DNA of 64,000 bases from Bradyrhizobium sp. dw_78 (GCF_018449525.1 NZ_JAAVUS010000003.1:248001-312000); one strand, 5' to 3'; shown: positions 17,613-26,845, counted from the first letter of the stretch. Translations and numbers: made by a program. The notes: a model not told the origin generated them from the sequence alone.

Positions 17613-17694
17613 CACTCTCTCCGCCAAAATCTCCCAAAAACCCTGCAAATTAAGCCAATTCCGCACTTTGTGGCCCCTTCTACCCCTGCCGATA
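17613..17694 (+). repeat. attR: right copy of the 82-bp direct repeat
   Basis: This copy repeats the last 14 bases of tRNA-Ser and 68 bases downstream, with no tRNA body in front, so it is a non-functional tRNA fragment and marks the far end of the island. The 274 bases before it (17339-17612) hold no gene. A second integrase remnant follows 63 bases later. Confidence 0.92.
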
Positions 17695-17757
17695 TCCATT
17701 AAGCATTTTCCTCAATCCCGGTAGGGTTGCGCTATTCTGGGCGCTGATCTTCTGGTC

Positions 17758-18180
17758 ATGCTCGTAAAACTCAGCGCTGCAGCGATTACCCGCAAGCCAG
17801 AATACCGGAGACCCGGCCGATACGCCGATGGCGGCGGCCTTTATCTGCAAGTTACGAAAAGGGCGGATGCCGGCGACGTCACCCGGTCTTGGCTGTTCCA
17901 ATATTCTTGAAACGGCAAGGTGCGTCAGATGGGTCTCGGGCCGTACTAGCAGGTCTCGCTGGCTCAGGCACGAAAGCGCGCCAAAGCCGCACGTGACAAG
18001 CTGGCCGACGGCATCGATCCGATCGACGAGAAGCGATCGCAGCGCAGAGCGGCGGCTGTCGAGGTCGTCCTGCCCCGGACCTTCGAAGCGTATGCATCCG
18101 ACTACATCGCGACGCATTCGCCATCGTGGCGAAACGAGATCCGCGCGCCATTCGTGGCGTCGTCCTCAACCGCGGCGCAT
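17758..18180 (+). pseudogene. Tyrosine integrase, N-terminal remnant with two in-frame stops
   Basis: Starting at ATG 17758 the frame reads MLVKLSAAAITRKPEYRRPG, then RYADGGGLYLQVTKRADAGD and TRSWLFQYS, where TGA at 17908 replaces what is TGG (Trp) in the left remnant. A TAG follows at 17947. The frame continues with SLAQARKRAKAARDKLADGI and YIATHSPSW, and then loses similarity near 18170. It keeps the arm-binding DUF4102 domain and the start of the core-binding domain; the catalytic domain is gone. Its place right after attR suggests a second, tandem element beyond the island. Confidence 0.82.
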
Positions 18181-18683
18181 CGAAGTCCAGAACGGAACGG
18201 CTTTGTGCCGAAGGTAGCTCTGATCAATCGAAGCGACTCAGTGAAAAGGAATTGATCTCGCAATTCGGCAAGACCTGATTTCCGATCCCTCTCGCTCCCG
18301 TAACCGGCGAGAGGGCGCGGCGCTCGGATTGCGTTGCATCGATCCGAGCCGCTGACCAGTCGTCGGTGTCCTCGTTCATAAAACAATACCGACAGCCCGA
18401 GGCCTGACTCACAGGCGCGGCGGGAAGTCCCCGATAAGTAAGAGTACGGGGCATCTGAGCTGATGACAGCATAGACGGCGCTCGCATCATGCAATGTCTC
18501 GCTCAAAGCCGGCCTTTACCGGAGATGGTGAAGCCGGCCGGCAGGTCGCTAGAAGTGGCGGCCCGCCAGATTTCGGCCTGGCGTCCGCGACGCAGCGCTA
18601 GGCCGTTGGTGGAGGCCTGCCGTCGTCGTCTCGGCGCGATGACGGTAGGTGCCCGGGTCAAGCCCACGCGGTTGCTGAAAGCG
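18181..18683. other. Decayed sequence after the integrase remnant
   Basis: About 500 bases with only short, unmatched ORFs on both strands and no ribosome binding sites. It probably represents the deleted remainder of the second element. Confidence 0.45.
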
Positions 18684-19103
18684 CTAACTATCCTTTTGCT
18701 GCTGCTTTCGGAACCGCATGCATATCAGACCCACAATTGCACCCAACAGCATCAAGCCGAAGGGAATTTCAGTTAAACTGGAAAGCTGTTTGTAGTCGGC
18801 GAGCTTTATCGCTCCGAGGGAAAGGAACATGATGATGAGCAGGCCCAATATTGTCGTAAGCCGGTTCACCTCTGCTTTATCGGTAGCGCCAGCAACCCGC
18901 TTTAGGCCGGGAAAAACGGTGCCATACTTGATCCGGTTAAAGATCGATAAGCCAAAACCTGCGGCGATGAACGCAGCAATTGCGATGAAGCCCATCAATG
19001 CCTTGTCGGCTTTCGATGGCGCGAACGGCGCAATTGTTAAGAGTGCAAAGCACACAAAGGACACAGTGCCAAAGATGGCTTGGATATACCATGGCTGTTT
19101 CAT
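18684..19103 (-). CDS. Small membrane protein of unknown function
   Basis: From the ATG at 19103 the protein is 139 residues, with four hydrophobic segments: AIFGTVSFVCFALLTIAPF, FIAIAAFIAAGFGLSIF, LTTILGLLIIMFLSLGAIKL and IPFGLMLLGAIVGLICM, ending in a basic, Gln-rich tail. I do not recognise the family. The longer frame to 19355 adds a region without membrane character; an intermediate ATG at 19181 is possible. None has a good ribosome binding site. It lies in a gene-poor stretch behind the island and may be passenger DNA of the second element. Confidence 0.55.
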   Translation of the reverse strand: MKQPWYIQAIFGTVSFVCFALLTIAPFAPSKADKALMGFIAIAAFIAAGFGLSIFNRIKYGTVFPGLKRVAGATDKAEVNRLTTILGLLIIMFLSLGAIKLADYKQLSSLTEIPFGLMLLGAIVGLICMRFRKQQQKDS

Positions 19104-19920
19104 AATGGGCCCCGGCAAAATCGATATTGGCAATACCGGCAGCGTATCGAGCGGTTCTTTCCAAAGCGCTAAGTAGGACATTGATATTTCGGGCGTTACC
19201 TCCCGTTTCCGGCATGTGCTGCCAGACTCCCGAATAAGCCGGTTCCAGCCCGGTAGCGGCGCTGCCGCCCGGAGAGCCATCCCCTGACACGGCAAACGCG
19301 CCAAACCGCCTCTAAACGCGTCCGTTCCTAGGTGCTGGTGGCCTCCAGCCGACAATCGCTAGCGGCTGGATTCATCGTTCCTCGTTTATTCTATTGCCGG
19401 CGAATTTTGGCGCCGTTAGGCCGACCATTGCGAATGGCGTCTTCCGCCATTTTTTGATCGTCAGTTAGCTCATCATAATGGTCGCCGGCAGAGGAAATTG
19501 ACTCCCCGTTCCGGACCTCACGATGATCATGCCGATATACGATTAGCTTGCCCACCGTCTTCTCCTTTTAGATTGTCCAGGGCTCATCATCATTTTCTGG
19601 ATCATGACGGCTTTCGCGATCGTCGACCTCATTGCCTTGTTGCTGATCCGCTCGCAAGCATGCAGCCAATTTTCTTCACTGCTAAAGCGTTGGAATTGTT
19701 GGACCGCAATTCCGCAACGCTCAACCTCCTCTCCGCCAGCCCGCCGATTGCATGCGATAGCGCGATAGCTGCGCAAACACTGCCGATGACCGAACGCATC
19801 GATTTCATGGGGGCCTTATCGGTCCTGATTGAAGCAGGATCGGACTCCAGTATTTTATTTTGACGCGTTTTCCTCACGCGAACCGGAATCCATCCCAGAT
19901 CAAGTTCTCGATTGACTCAT
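19104..19920. other. Gene-poor stretch before the ArsR operon
   Basis: About 800 bases with overlapping short ORFs on both strands (19498-19863 plus; 19543-19776 and 19629-19877 minus), none with recognisable similarity. A partial copy of a dispersed palindromic repeat is at 19858-19895. Confidence 0.4.
19858..19895 (+). repeat. Partial dispersed repeat (TTTGACGCGTTTTC type)
   Basis: TTTGACGCGTTTTCCTCACG continues CGAACCGGAATCCAT, matching 54373-54408 with a few changes and, inverted, the repeat at 56417-56470. The second half (CACTTTGCTCGAAA) is missing here. Confidence 0.7.
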
Positions 19921-19967
19921 TCATAACTAGTCAGTTATTGATCTAATCAATAGCCAACGAGTTATGA
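19921..19967. promoter_or_regulatory. Nested palindromes upstream of the ArsR gene (probable operator)
   Basis: An inner palindrome TATTGAT-CTA-ATCAATA (19936-19952, perfect over 17 bases) is flanked by TCATAACT (19921-19928) and its complement AGTTATGA (19960-19967). The array ends 12 bases before the ATGCCATAC start of the regulator at 19974. Nested inverted repeats over a start are what an autoregulating ArsR dimer would bind. Confidence 0.65.
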
Positions 19968-19973
19968 GTTTCG

Positions 19974-20297
19974 ATGCCATACGATCACGACCTGATCTTC
20001 AAAACGCTCGCCGATCCGACGCGCCGAGCCATCTTCGAGCGGTTGTGCCGTGAAGGAGAGCAGACGGTCGCGGCGCTGACGGCTCAGGCCGGGGTCTCGC
20101 AGCCGGCGGTCTCAAAGCATCTCGGCATCCTGAAGCAGGCCGGGCTGGTGCTCGACCGCCATGAAGGTCGCCAGACGCACTACAGCGCGAAGCTCGGCGC
20201 CCTGGTTCCGCTGATCGACTGGACAAGCCGGATGGCCGGGTTCTGGCAGAGCCGATTCGACGATCTCGAAGACCTGCTGAAAAGGATGGACCAATGA
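19974..20297 (+). CDS. ArsR-family (metal-independent type) transcriptional repressor
   Basis: The 107-residue winged-helix protein begins PYDHDLIFKTLADPTRRAIF, has the recognition helix VSQPAVSKHLGILKQAGLV and the wing RHEGRQTHYSAK. No CxC metal site is seen, as in the ArsR group that pairs with SRPBCC proteins. It overlaps the next gene by four bases (ATGA). A nested palindrome just upstream is the probable autoregulatory operator. Confidence 0.92.
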   Translation: MPYDHDLIFKTLADPTRRAIFERLCREGEQTVAALTAQAGVSQPAVSKHLGILKQAGLVLDRHEGRQTHYSAKLGALVPLIDWTSRMAGFWQSRFDDLEDLLKRMDQ

Positions 20298-20704
20298 ACG
20301 AGAAATCGACCGAAACGCTTTCCGTCGTTGTCGAACGGGAGATGCCCTATCCGCCGGAAAAGATCTGGCGCGCGCTCACTCACCCGCACCTGATCGAGGA
20401 GTGGCTCATGAAGAACGACTTCGAGCCTGTCGTGGGCCACCGTTTTGATTTTCGCGCAGACTGGGGCGCCGTCGATTGTGAGGTCAGGATCGTCGAGCCG
20501 AACAAAACCCTGTCCTACACATGGGTAGCGCTTGGCCTCGAGAGTGTCGTCACCTGGACTCTCACCGCGACCAGCGCGGGGACCTATCTGCGCATGGAGC
20601 AAACCGGCTTCCGGCCGGATCAGCAACAGGCCTATCAGGGCGCCAGGTTCGGGTGGCAGCGATTCTTTACGAACCTGGAGCAGCTCCTGGCGCGGACGGA
20701 CTGA
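20294..20704 (+). CDS. SRPBCC/AHSA1-domain protein
   Basis: The 136-residue START-like protein has the family's N-terminal VEREMPYPPEKIWRALTHP, the middle GHRFDFRADWG and the C-terminal GWQRFFTNLEQLL. Such proteins form a hydrophobic cavity; in ArsR-linked pairs the ligand and role are generally unknown. Translation is coupled to the ArsR gene by a four-base overlap. Confidence 0.88.
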   Translation: MNEKSTETLSVVVEREMPYPPEKIWRALTHPHLIEEWLMKNDFEPVVGHRFDFRADWGAVDCEVRIVEPNKTLSYTWVALGLESVVTWTLTATSAGTYLRMEQTGFRPDQQQAYQGARFGWQRFFTNLEQLLARTD

Positions 20705-20860
20705 AGTTTGCAAGTGGCGCTTCGGCTCGTCTTCGGGGGCTCCCGTACCGGCGGATTGGCGCGAGTCCTTTGCCGGCTGTCATGTCTCGGCTATCATCTC
20801 CATGACCTGAGCTGGCGGCAGGCTTCGCCGATTGCTCGCGAAGCCGATCGGCAAAACAGC

Positions 20861-23431
20861 TCAGACGTGGCTCAGGAGCAATTCGGCGGCGTCCGGTTGG
20901 CCCGCGGTGATCCACTGCTCGAGATCGCAGGGTGCCATGGGCTTGGCGAAATAAAAGCCCTGGGCGACCGTGCAATTGAGCATATGGAGCAGCCGGGCCT
21001 GATCCTCGGTCTCGACGCCTTCCGACACCACGGTCATGCCGAGGCTCTGTCCGATGCGCACCACCGCCGTGGTGACGGCCTGCGCGCTCGGATCGGTCTC
21101 GAAATTGCGCATGAAGCTGCGGTCGAGCTTTAGTTCGTTGATCGGCATCTGGGTCAGGCTCGACAGCGAGGAGAAGCCCGTTCCGAAGTCGTCCATCGAC
21201 AGGCCGACGCCGAGCTCGTGCAGCCTGCTCAATGTCTTGAGCGTTTCGGGACCGGCGTCCATCATGACGCTTTCGGTGATTTCGACCGTGAGGCAGTTGC
21301 TGGGCAGGCTGAATTCGTGCAGCAGGTTCGTGACGAATTTAGGCAGGGCAGAATCGTTGAAATGCGATGGCGACAGGTTGACCGAGACGGCCGGGATCGA
21401 AAGACCGCCGCCGCGCCATTCGGCCATCTGGCGGCAGGCTTCGCGCAGCGACCATCTTCCGATGCTTTCGACCAGCCCGATTTCCTCGGCGAGCGCGATG
21501 AAGCGGGCGGGCGAGATATGGCCGAGCACCGGGTCGTGCCAGCGGGCGAGGGCCTCGACACCGTGAAGCGTCTTCGAACCGAGATGGATCTGCGGCTGAT
21601 AGTGGAGTTTCAGCCTGTTCGACGATACCGCGGTTCGCAGCGCCGTGCCGACCACGAGCCGCTCTTCGGCGATCTGGTTCATCTCCGGACTGAAGAAGCG
21701 ATAGGCGGCGCGGCCGGCGGCCTTGGCCTGATACATCGCCATTTCGGCATGGTTGAGAAGCGTCTCGGGATCGGAGCCGTTGTCCCGGAATATGCTGATG
21801 CCGATGCTGGCGGAAAGCGGCAGGGTGTAGCCGGACACTTCGGTCGGTTCGGAAACGGCCCGCAGGATCTTGTCGGCCTTGACCGATACTTTTGCGATGT
21901 CGCAATCGGGCAGCACGATGGTGAAGGAGTCGCCGCCGGTGCGGCTGACGATCGCAGAGACGTCGTCGGTGGCCCGTTGCAGGCGATAGGCGGCCTCGAT
22001 CAGCACCTTGTCGCCGACAGCGTGGCCAAGGCCATTATTGACGTCCTTGAAGCGATCGAGATTGACCGCGAAGAAGGCGATCTTCCGGCTCTCGTCGCGT
22101 GATTTCCGAAGCAGGTTTTCGATTTCATCGAGCAGCCGTGTCCGGTTGGGCAGGCCGGTTAGGGCGTCGAAGTTGGAAAGCAGCGCGATCTGGCGGCGCG
22201 TTTCCTCCCGTTCGATGGCAAGCTTGCTCAGATGCAGGCAGGCCTTGACGATTTGCTCGTGAAACGGGCTCGGCCCGCGGGGCTCGCGATAATAGAAGGC
22301 GAAGCTGCCGGCGATACGGCCGTCGCGCAGCTTGATCGGCGACGACCAGCATGCTCTCAGGCCGTGCGGCAAAGCGAGGTGCTTGAAAGATGCCCAGAGC
22401 GGGTCTGTCTCGATGTCGGTCACATAGACCGGCTTGCCGCGCCAGGCGGCTGTGCCGCACGAGCCGGCGGTCTCGCCGACCGGCACGCCGTCGATCGCCT
22501 CGCTATAGGCCGCGGGCAGGCTGGGGCCGGCCAGCGGCCGCAATTTGTTTTCACTGTCGACCAGCACGATGGATGAGACAATGTCCGGCGCGATCTGCTC
22601 GACACGACGGCACAGGAATTCGGTGACTTCGGAAAGCGAAAGGCCGCTGGCGAGGGCTTCGAGCACGTCATCCTGCAAGGACTGAACACGCTTGAGCGCC
22701 GTGATATCGGTTATCACGACAACGACGTTAGAGACTTCACCCTGCTCGTCCAGAATTGGATTGATCGCGGCGGAAACCCAGACCGTGTTGCCGTGGCGAT
22801 CATAGATGAGAATGTCTTCGGTGAAGCCCTGCTTTTCCCGGGCTCCGCGCCGGATGCGGGCGAGCGCGTCAGGCTCGGTGTTCTTGCCGGCCAGAAAGTC
22901 GGTCGGTAGTCTGCCGAGGACCTCTGGAAAGCTGTAACCGAACAACTCGGTGAAGGCGCGGTTGCTGTAGATAATGCGGCGATCCCGATCGAGCATCAGG
23001 ATGGCGCGATGGGTTCTGTTGACCACCAGCGACAGCAGGCGCAATTCTTCGCGCTGCTGCCTTTCTTCGGTCATGTCCCGCAGGAATCCCATATAGTGGA
23101 TCTTGCCGCCGACGTCGATCTTCGACAGCGAGAACGAGCTCCAGACCTGGGTGCCGTCCTTGCGGACGATACGAATTTCGCGGCTGGTCCCGACGATCCT
23201 GTTCTTGCGGCCCTTTCTGTTGGCCTCGATATAGCTGTCGTGGTGTGGTTTGATATCGCTGGGAACAAGGAGCGTGACCTCCTTGCCGAGGACTTCCTCC
23301 CGGCTATATCCCCAGAGCTTCTCGGCGGCGGCATTGAAGAAATTGATGCGATTGGTGTCATCGATCAGAACGACGGCATCGACAGCCTGCTCAAGCGCTG
23401 GAACAAGAATCTGACGATCATCGATATCCAT
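20861..23431 (-). CDS. DosP/FixL-like heme-PAS sensor c-di-GMP phosphodiesterase (PAS-PAS-GAF-GGDEF-EAL)
   Basis: The 856-residue soluble protein matches the E. coli oxygen sensor DosP end to end. The first PAS domain carries PHHDSYIEANR, placing a His (residue 64) where FixL and DosP bind heme; the distal GMSRE of DosP is GTSRE here (Thr82, Arg84), so Met95 of DosP is replaced and the ligand-binding Arg is kept. A second PAS, a GAF-like domain, a degenerate GGDSF (probably not a cyclase) and an EAL domain with intact VEALARW (Glu626), EITES and DDFGTGFSSL follow. The start at 23431 has AGGTGG upstream; the frame extends to 23512. Likely role: oxygen-controlled breakdown of c-di-GMP. Confidence 0.88.
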   Translation of the reverse strand: MDIDDRQILVPALEQAVDAVVLIDDTNRINFFNAAAEKLWGYSREEVLGKEVTLLVPSDIKPHHDSYIEANRKGRKNRIVGTSREIRIVRKDGTQVWSSFSLSKIDVGGKIHYMGFLRDMTEERQQREELRLLSLVVNRTHRAILMLDRDRRIIYSNRAFTELFGYSFPEVLGRLPTDFLAGKNTEPDALARIRRGAREKQGFTEDILIYDRHGNTVWVSAAINPILDEQGEVSNVVVVITDITALKRVQSLQDDVLEALASGLSLSEVTEFLCRRVEQIAPDIVSSIVLVDSENKLRPLAGPSLPAAYSEAIDGVPVGETAGSCGTAAWRGKPVYVTDIETDPLWASFKHLALPHGLRACWSSPIKLRDGRIAGSFAFYYREPRGPSPFHEQIVKACLHLSKLAIEREETRRQIALLSNFDALTGLPNRTRLLDEIENLLRKSRDESRKIAFFAVNLDRFKDVNNGLGHAVGDKVLIEAAYRLQRATDDVSAIVSRTGGDSFTIVLPDCDIAKVSVKADKILRAVSEPTEVSGYTLPLSASIGISIFRDNGSDPETLLNHAEMAMYQAKAAGRAAYRFFSPEMNQIAEERLVVGTALRTAVSSNRLKLHYQPQIHLGSKTLHGVEALARWHDPVLGHISPARFIALAEEIGLVESIGRWSLREACRQMAEWRGGGLSIPAVSVNLSPSHFNDSALPKFVTNLLHEFSLPSNCLTVEITESVMMDAGPETLKTLSRLHELGVGLSMDDFGTGFSSLSSLTQMPINELKLDRSFMRNFETDPSAQAVTTAVVRIGQSLGMTVVSEGVETEDQARLLHMLNCTVAQGFYFAKPMAPCDLEQWITAGQPDAAELLLSHV

Positions 23432-24142
23432 TCGGGCCACCTGAAAGCGCGAGTATGATTTGAGCCGACCGAACATGGCCGCGTGCGGCATGCGGTCGAC
23501 CGATATGACCACCCTGGCACAAGAGGTGAGGGTGAAGACGCGAAATGACTTCGTGGTAAAAATGAATCGATCGCCCCGCTTTCGAAGCCGCGCCGTAATC
23601 GGCGCGATCTATCGACGACAAGGCGGCACGCGTCTGTGCGAAAACCCCGCCGCGCTGCAGGGCATGTCTGGGACGCATATCCGGCATCTGATGCCTGTTC
23701 GAGATTCCGGCACAACCGATGCGCCGGGTGTGCATGTGTTCAACCGTTCTTAGGGGCGCACCGGTTAAGTATTATTGAAATTGATCCGGGGCGCGGTTGA
23801 TCAACATAGAGAAATCAAAACAGCGAATATGAAGGTAACTGCGACACGGATCGTTAAGCACGAGGTGCGGCGCATCGGTTCTGCGGATAGAATGCTTCGC
23901 CTTGCGAAAGATGATTTGGCGGAAGACATCCGGTCTCCGGAAACGATCTGACGGGCGGGTTCCGATAGCCGGTTGATTTTAGTTAAATGAGATCGATCGC
24001 TAGCCCGGCTGCCGCGATTTCGTGCGAAGCTTCATCCCGAAACCATAGCGAAGCAATCCGAAATGGATCCCGGCTCGCGTGGAGTCTCCGTGTCAAAAGA
24101 TGGGCAAAGCTCCGGTTCTGATCCTGTCGGAACCGTAAAGTT
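23432..24142. other. Intergenic region between two c-di-GMP genes
   Basis: About 710 bases. A plus-strand ORF at 23460-23753 has no similarity I know. A 40-codon ORF at 23829-23951 (MKVTATRIVKHE...) is A/T-richer than its surroundings and lacks a Shine-Dalgarno sequence; it could be a small gene but I cannot support it. The region should also contain the promoter of the DosP-like gene. Confidence 0.4.
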
Positions 24143-26845
24143 CTAGGCCGCCACCACCCGGTCCTTGCCCGATGACAACAGCGCTCTGATTTCCGCAGCG
24201 GGCCGCGGGCGACTGAACAGAAAGCCCTGCATCTCGGTGCATCCAAGATCGCGCAGCATCTCCCTTTGCGGTTCGGTCTCGATACCTTCCGCCGTCGTCG
24301 TCATGTGTTGCGCGTCGGCGATGTTGACGAGCGCCCGCACGATCGCGGCCGAGCCCTCGACTTCCGTGATGCCGTCGACAAAGGAGCGGTCGATCTTGAT
24401 CTTGTCGAACGGAAATCGCCGCAGATAGCTCAACGAAGAATATCCGGTGCCGAAATCATCGAGCGCGATCCGGACGCCGAGCGAGCGAAGGTGTTGCAGC
24501 AGGCTCCGCGCCGTCTCGTCATCACGGATCAGAACGGCTTCGGTGATTTCGAGCTCGAGGCGGTTGGCCGGCAAACCCGTTGCGGCCAGCACATTGACCA
24601 CTTTCAGCGAAAACGCATCGCTCCGGAGCTGGACCGGCGAGACGTTGACCGCCAGCCGGACGTGCGGCGGCCAGTTCATGGCCTCCGCGCAAGCGGTGGC
24701 GAGCGCCCAGTCGCCGATCTCGCAGATCAGGCCGGTCTCTTCGGCGACCGGGATGAACTCGGCGGGCGATATCATCCCGCGGACAGGATGGCGCCAGCGC
24801 AACAGCGCTTCGCAACCGACAATCTCGTTGTTGTGCAAATTGACGACCGGCTGGTAATGCAGTTCGAACGCGCGATCGGCAATGGCCTGGCGCATGTCCA
24901 GCTCGAGCGCGCGGCGCGCTTTGACGCGGGCGTCCATTTCGGCTTCGAAAAAGCGATAGGTCCGGCGTCCGTCGGCTTTGGCGCCGTACATGGCGAGATC
25001 CGCGCTTCGCAGCAATTGATCGAGGTCGGTAGCGTCATGGGGAGCCAGCGCGATGCCGATACTGGCGTCCGTCATGACGTGATGGCCGAGACATTCGTAG
25101 GGTTTGCGGATCGTCTCCTGAATCCGTCTGACGAGTTCCATGACGTCGTCCGGCTCTCCGGCGCCGGTCTGGACGATGGCAAATTCGTCGCCGCCCAGCC
25201 GGGCGACGAAATCCGTTTCCCTGATGCAGTTCCGCAAGCGCGACGCGACCTCCTTGAGGAGTTCATCGCCCACGGGATGGCCGAGCGAGTCGTTGATGCT
25301 CTTGAATTCGTCGATATCGATATAGAACATGGCGAGCCGCTCGCCCCGTCTCACTCGCTCAAGCTCGCGTTCGAGCTGTTCGCGAAACAGCGCGCGGTTC
25401 GGCAGGTCCGTCAGCGCGTCGTAATGCGCGAGATGCGCGATTTGCCGTTCGGCGCGCCGACGTTCGGTGATGTCTTCCTGCGTGGCGACCCATCCCCCGC
25501 CTTTCAGCGGCTGGATTCCGATCGAGATCTCGCGCCCGTCGGGGAGTTCCATGATGCTGTGGGTCGTCTGCTTTTCGGCCACGGTGTGCAGGACGCTTGT
25601 ACAAAACGCCTCGATATCCCCCTTGAACGAGCCGTTGGCTTTTCGATAGGCGATCAGATCGCGGAAATGAACGCCGGGCTTCACCACGTCACACGACGGG
25701 CCATAATACATGTCCACATAGCGCTGGTTGAACAAGACGACCCGCGCGTCCCGGCCATACAACAACAATCCCTGGGACATGTTGTTGATGGCGGTATCGA
25801 GACGCTCTTTTTCGAGTTCCAGTCTCCGTTCGGAATTCCGATGCTGCTGCGAGAGCTTTCGAACGATGAGGAACAAAGTGAGGCCGATCACGAGGGTCGC
25901 GAGCGCGGCTGCGCCGACCAGAAACCGCGTCTGTGCCCGCCAATCGGCCAGTGCCGTCGATATCTTCACCGTCGCGAGGACCAGGAGCGGAAACTGGCTC
26001 AGCGTGTGTGCCGCGGCCAGCCGGTCCTCGCCGTCGACGGGGCTGAGCAAACGCAAGGTCGCGTGGTCGGTGTTCACCAGCAGCTTCTGCACCGGAGCGT
26101 CATGCAGATCACGTCCCATCATGGCTTCGATATGGGGATAGCGCGCCAACATGGTCCCGTCGCGATGCAGCATCTGGATCGCGGAGCCTTCTCCGAGCGT
26201 AAGCGATTCGAAGAAAGTCTCGAAATTGGCCGGTGACAAGCCTCGGGCAACGACGCCCAGAAACGTGCCATCAGGGCCGACAATCTTGCGTGCGATCACG
26301 GTGGTCCATCCGGCGGAGAAGCGGCTCCGGAGCGGCGCGATCACGATGTCGGGCGATTGCGGGTCGTTCTTGAAGCGCTGGAAGTAGTCGCGATCGGCGA
26401 TATTGATCGAGGGCAACGGTGAGGCCATCGACGAATTAACAAGCTGGCCGCTGGCGTCGAAAATATTGATTCGGGTCATGTCGGAGAGGTTGCTGACGAA
26501 TGTCCGAAGCGCGTTGTGGGCGTCTTCCCCCGACATTTGCCGGTCGAATGCGGCGGGTGTCGCGATTCCGGTCGCCTTCATGCGCCGGATGAAATCTCTC
26601 TGGATGGCGTCGAAATTGTCCAGCTCCCGGTCGAAATGACGGGACAGCAGCAGAACCGTGTTTTGCAGTTCGCGCGCGCTGTTCGACAAGGCGCGTTGCC
26701 GAAAGCTGATGATCGTGAGGGAGGTGCCGATCGCAATCGCCGCAATCAGCAGGATCCCGCCGAGGATCAGCAGATTGAGCGGATTGCGGTGATCGAGCGC
26801 CGCGGGATCGTCATGGCGGCCGTTCTCGGCGATGTTGTCGGGCAT
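24143..26845 (-). CDS. Membrane-bound GGDEF-EAL c-di-GMP enzyme with dCache sensor
   Basis: The 900-residue protein has a membrane helix (about 23-45), a periplasmic dCache-type sensor (about 50-310, with ADRDYFQRF and TVIARKIVGPDG), a second helix (about 318-338), a PAS domain, an intact GGDEF (RLGGDEF, about residue 552) and an intact EAL (GCEALLRW, about residue 678; DDFGTGYSSL). Both synthesis and hydrolysis motifs are complete, so its net activity cannot be told from sequence. AGGAGG lies close before the ATG, one of the best ribosome binding sites here. The dCache domain suggests a small organic ligand. Confidence 0.93.
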   Translation of the reverse strand: MPDNIAENGRHDDPAALDHRNPLNLLILGGILLIAAIAIGTSLTIISFRQRALSNSARELQNTVLLLSRHFDRELDNFDAIQRDFIRRMKATGIATPAAFDRQMSGEDAHNALRTFVSNLSDMTRINIFDASGQLVNSSMASPLPSINIADRDYFQRFKNDPQSPDIVIAPLRSRFSAGWTTVIARKIVGPDGTFLGVVARGLSPANFETFFESLTLGEGSAIQMLHRDGTMLARYPHIEAMMGRDLHDAPVQKLLVNTDHATLRLLSPVDGEDRLAAAHTLSQFPLLVLATVKISTALADWRAQTRFLVGAAALATLVIGLTLFLIVRKLSQQHRNSERRLELEKERLDTAINNMSQGLLLYGRDARVVLFNQRYVDMYYGPSCDVVKPGVHFRDLIAYRKANGSFKGDIEAFCTSVLHTVAEKQTTHSIMELPDGREISIGIQPLKGGGWVATQEDITERRRAERQIAHLAHYDALTDLPNRALFREQLERELERVRRGERLAMFYIDIDEFKSINDSLGHPVGDELLKEVASRLRNCIRETDFVARLGGDEFAIVQTGAGEPDDVMELVRRIQETIRKPYECLGHHVMTDASIGIALAPHDATDLDQLLRSADLAMYGAKADGRRTYRFFEAEMDARVKARRALELDMRQAIADRAFELHYQPVVNLHNNEIVGCEALLRWRHPVRGMISPAEFIPVAEETGLICEIGDWALATACAEAMNWPPHVRLAVNVSPVQLRSDAFSLKVVNVLAATGLPANRLELEITEAVLIRDDETARSLLQHLRSLGVRIALDDFGTGYSSLSYLRRFPFDKIKIDRSFVDGITEVEGSAAIVRALVNIADAQHMTTTAEGIETEPQREMLRDLGCTEMQGFLFSRPRPAAEIRALLSSGKDRVVAA

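Larger units (their letters stand above)
1316..17694. mobile_element. tRNA-Ser-integrated genomic island carrying a deazaflavin (Fo/F420) catabolic module
   Basis: The island starts at the 3' end of tRNA-Ser and ends with a second copy of the tRNA tail plus 68 bases (17613-17694). Integrase remnants follow both repeats, as expected when integrases target a tRNA 3' end. The cargo (2069-17338) is one RpiR regulator on the minus strand and eleven plus-strand genes, all plausibly one pathway: LLM oxidoreductase, molybdenum hydroxylase, two hydrolases, a tripartite carboxylate transporter, FbiC and NADPH:F420 oxidoreductase. Both integrases are broken, so the island looks fixed. Its boundaries are seen directly; its origin by transfer is inferred. 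Confidence 0.85.

Noticed and set aside
23460..23753. 97-codon plus-strand ORF upstream of the DosP-like gene
   Set aside because: It overlaps the control region, lacks a ribosome binding site and has no recognisable domain.
24266..26236. 656-codon plus-strand frame opposite the GGDEF-EAL gene
   Set aside because: It is the antisense of a clear gene in high-G+C DNA, with Arg/Gly/Asp-rich composition and no domain. The same holds for 27049-28476, 38148-39482 and 35509-36930.
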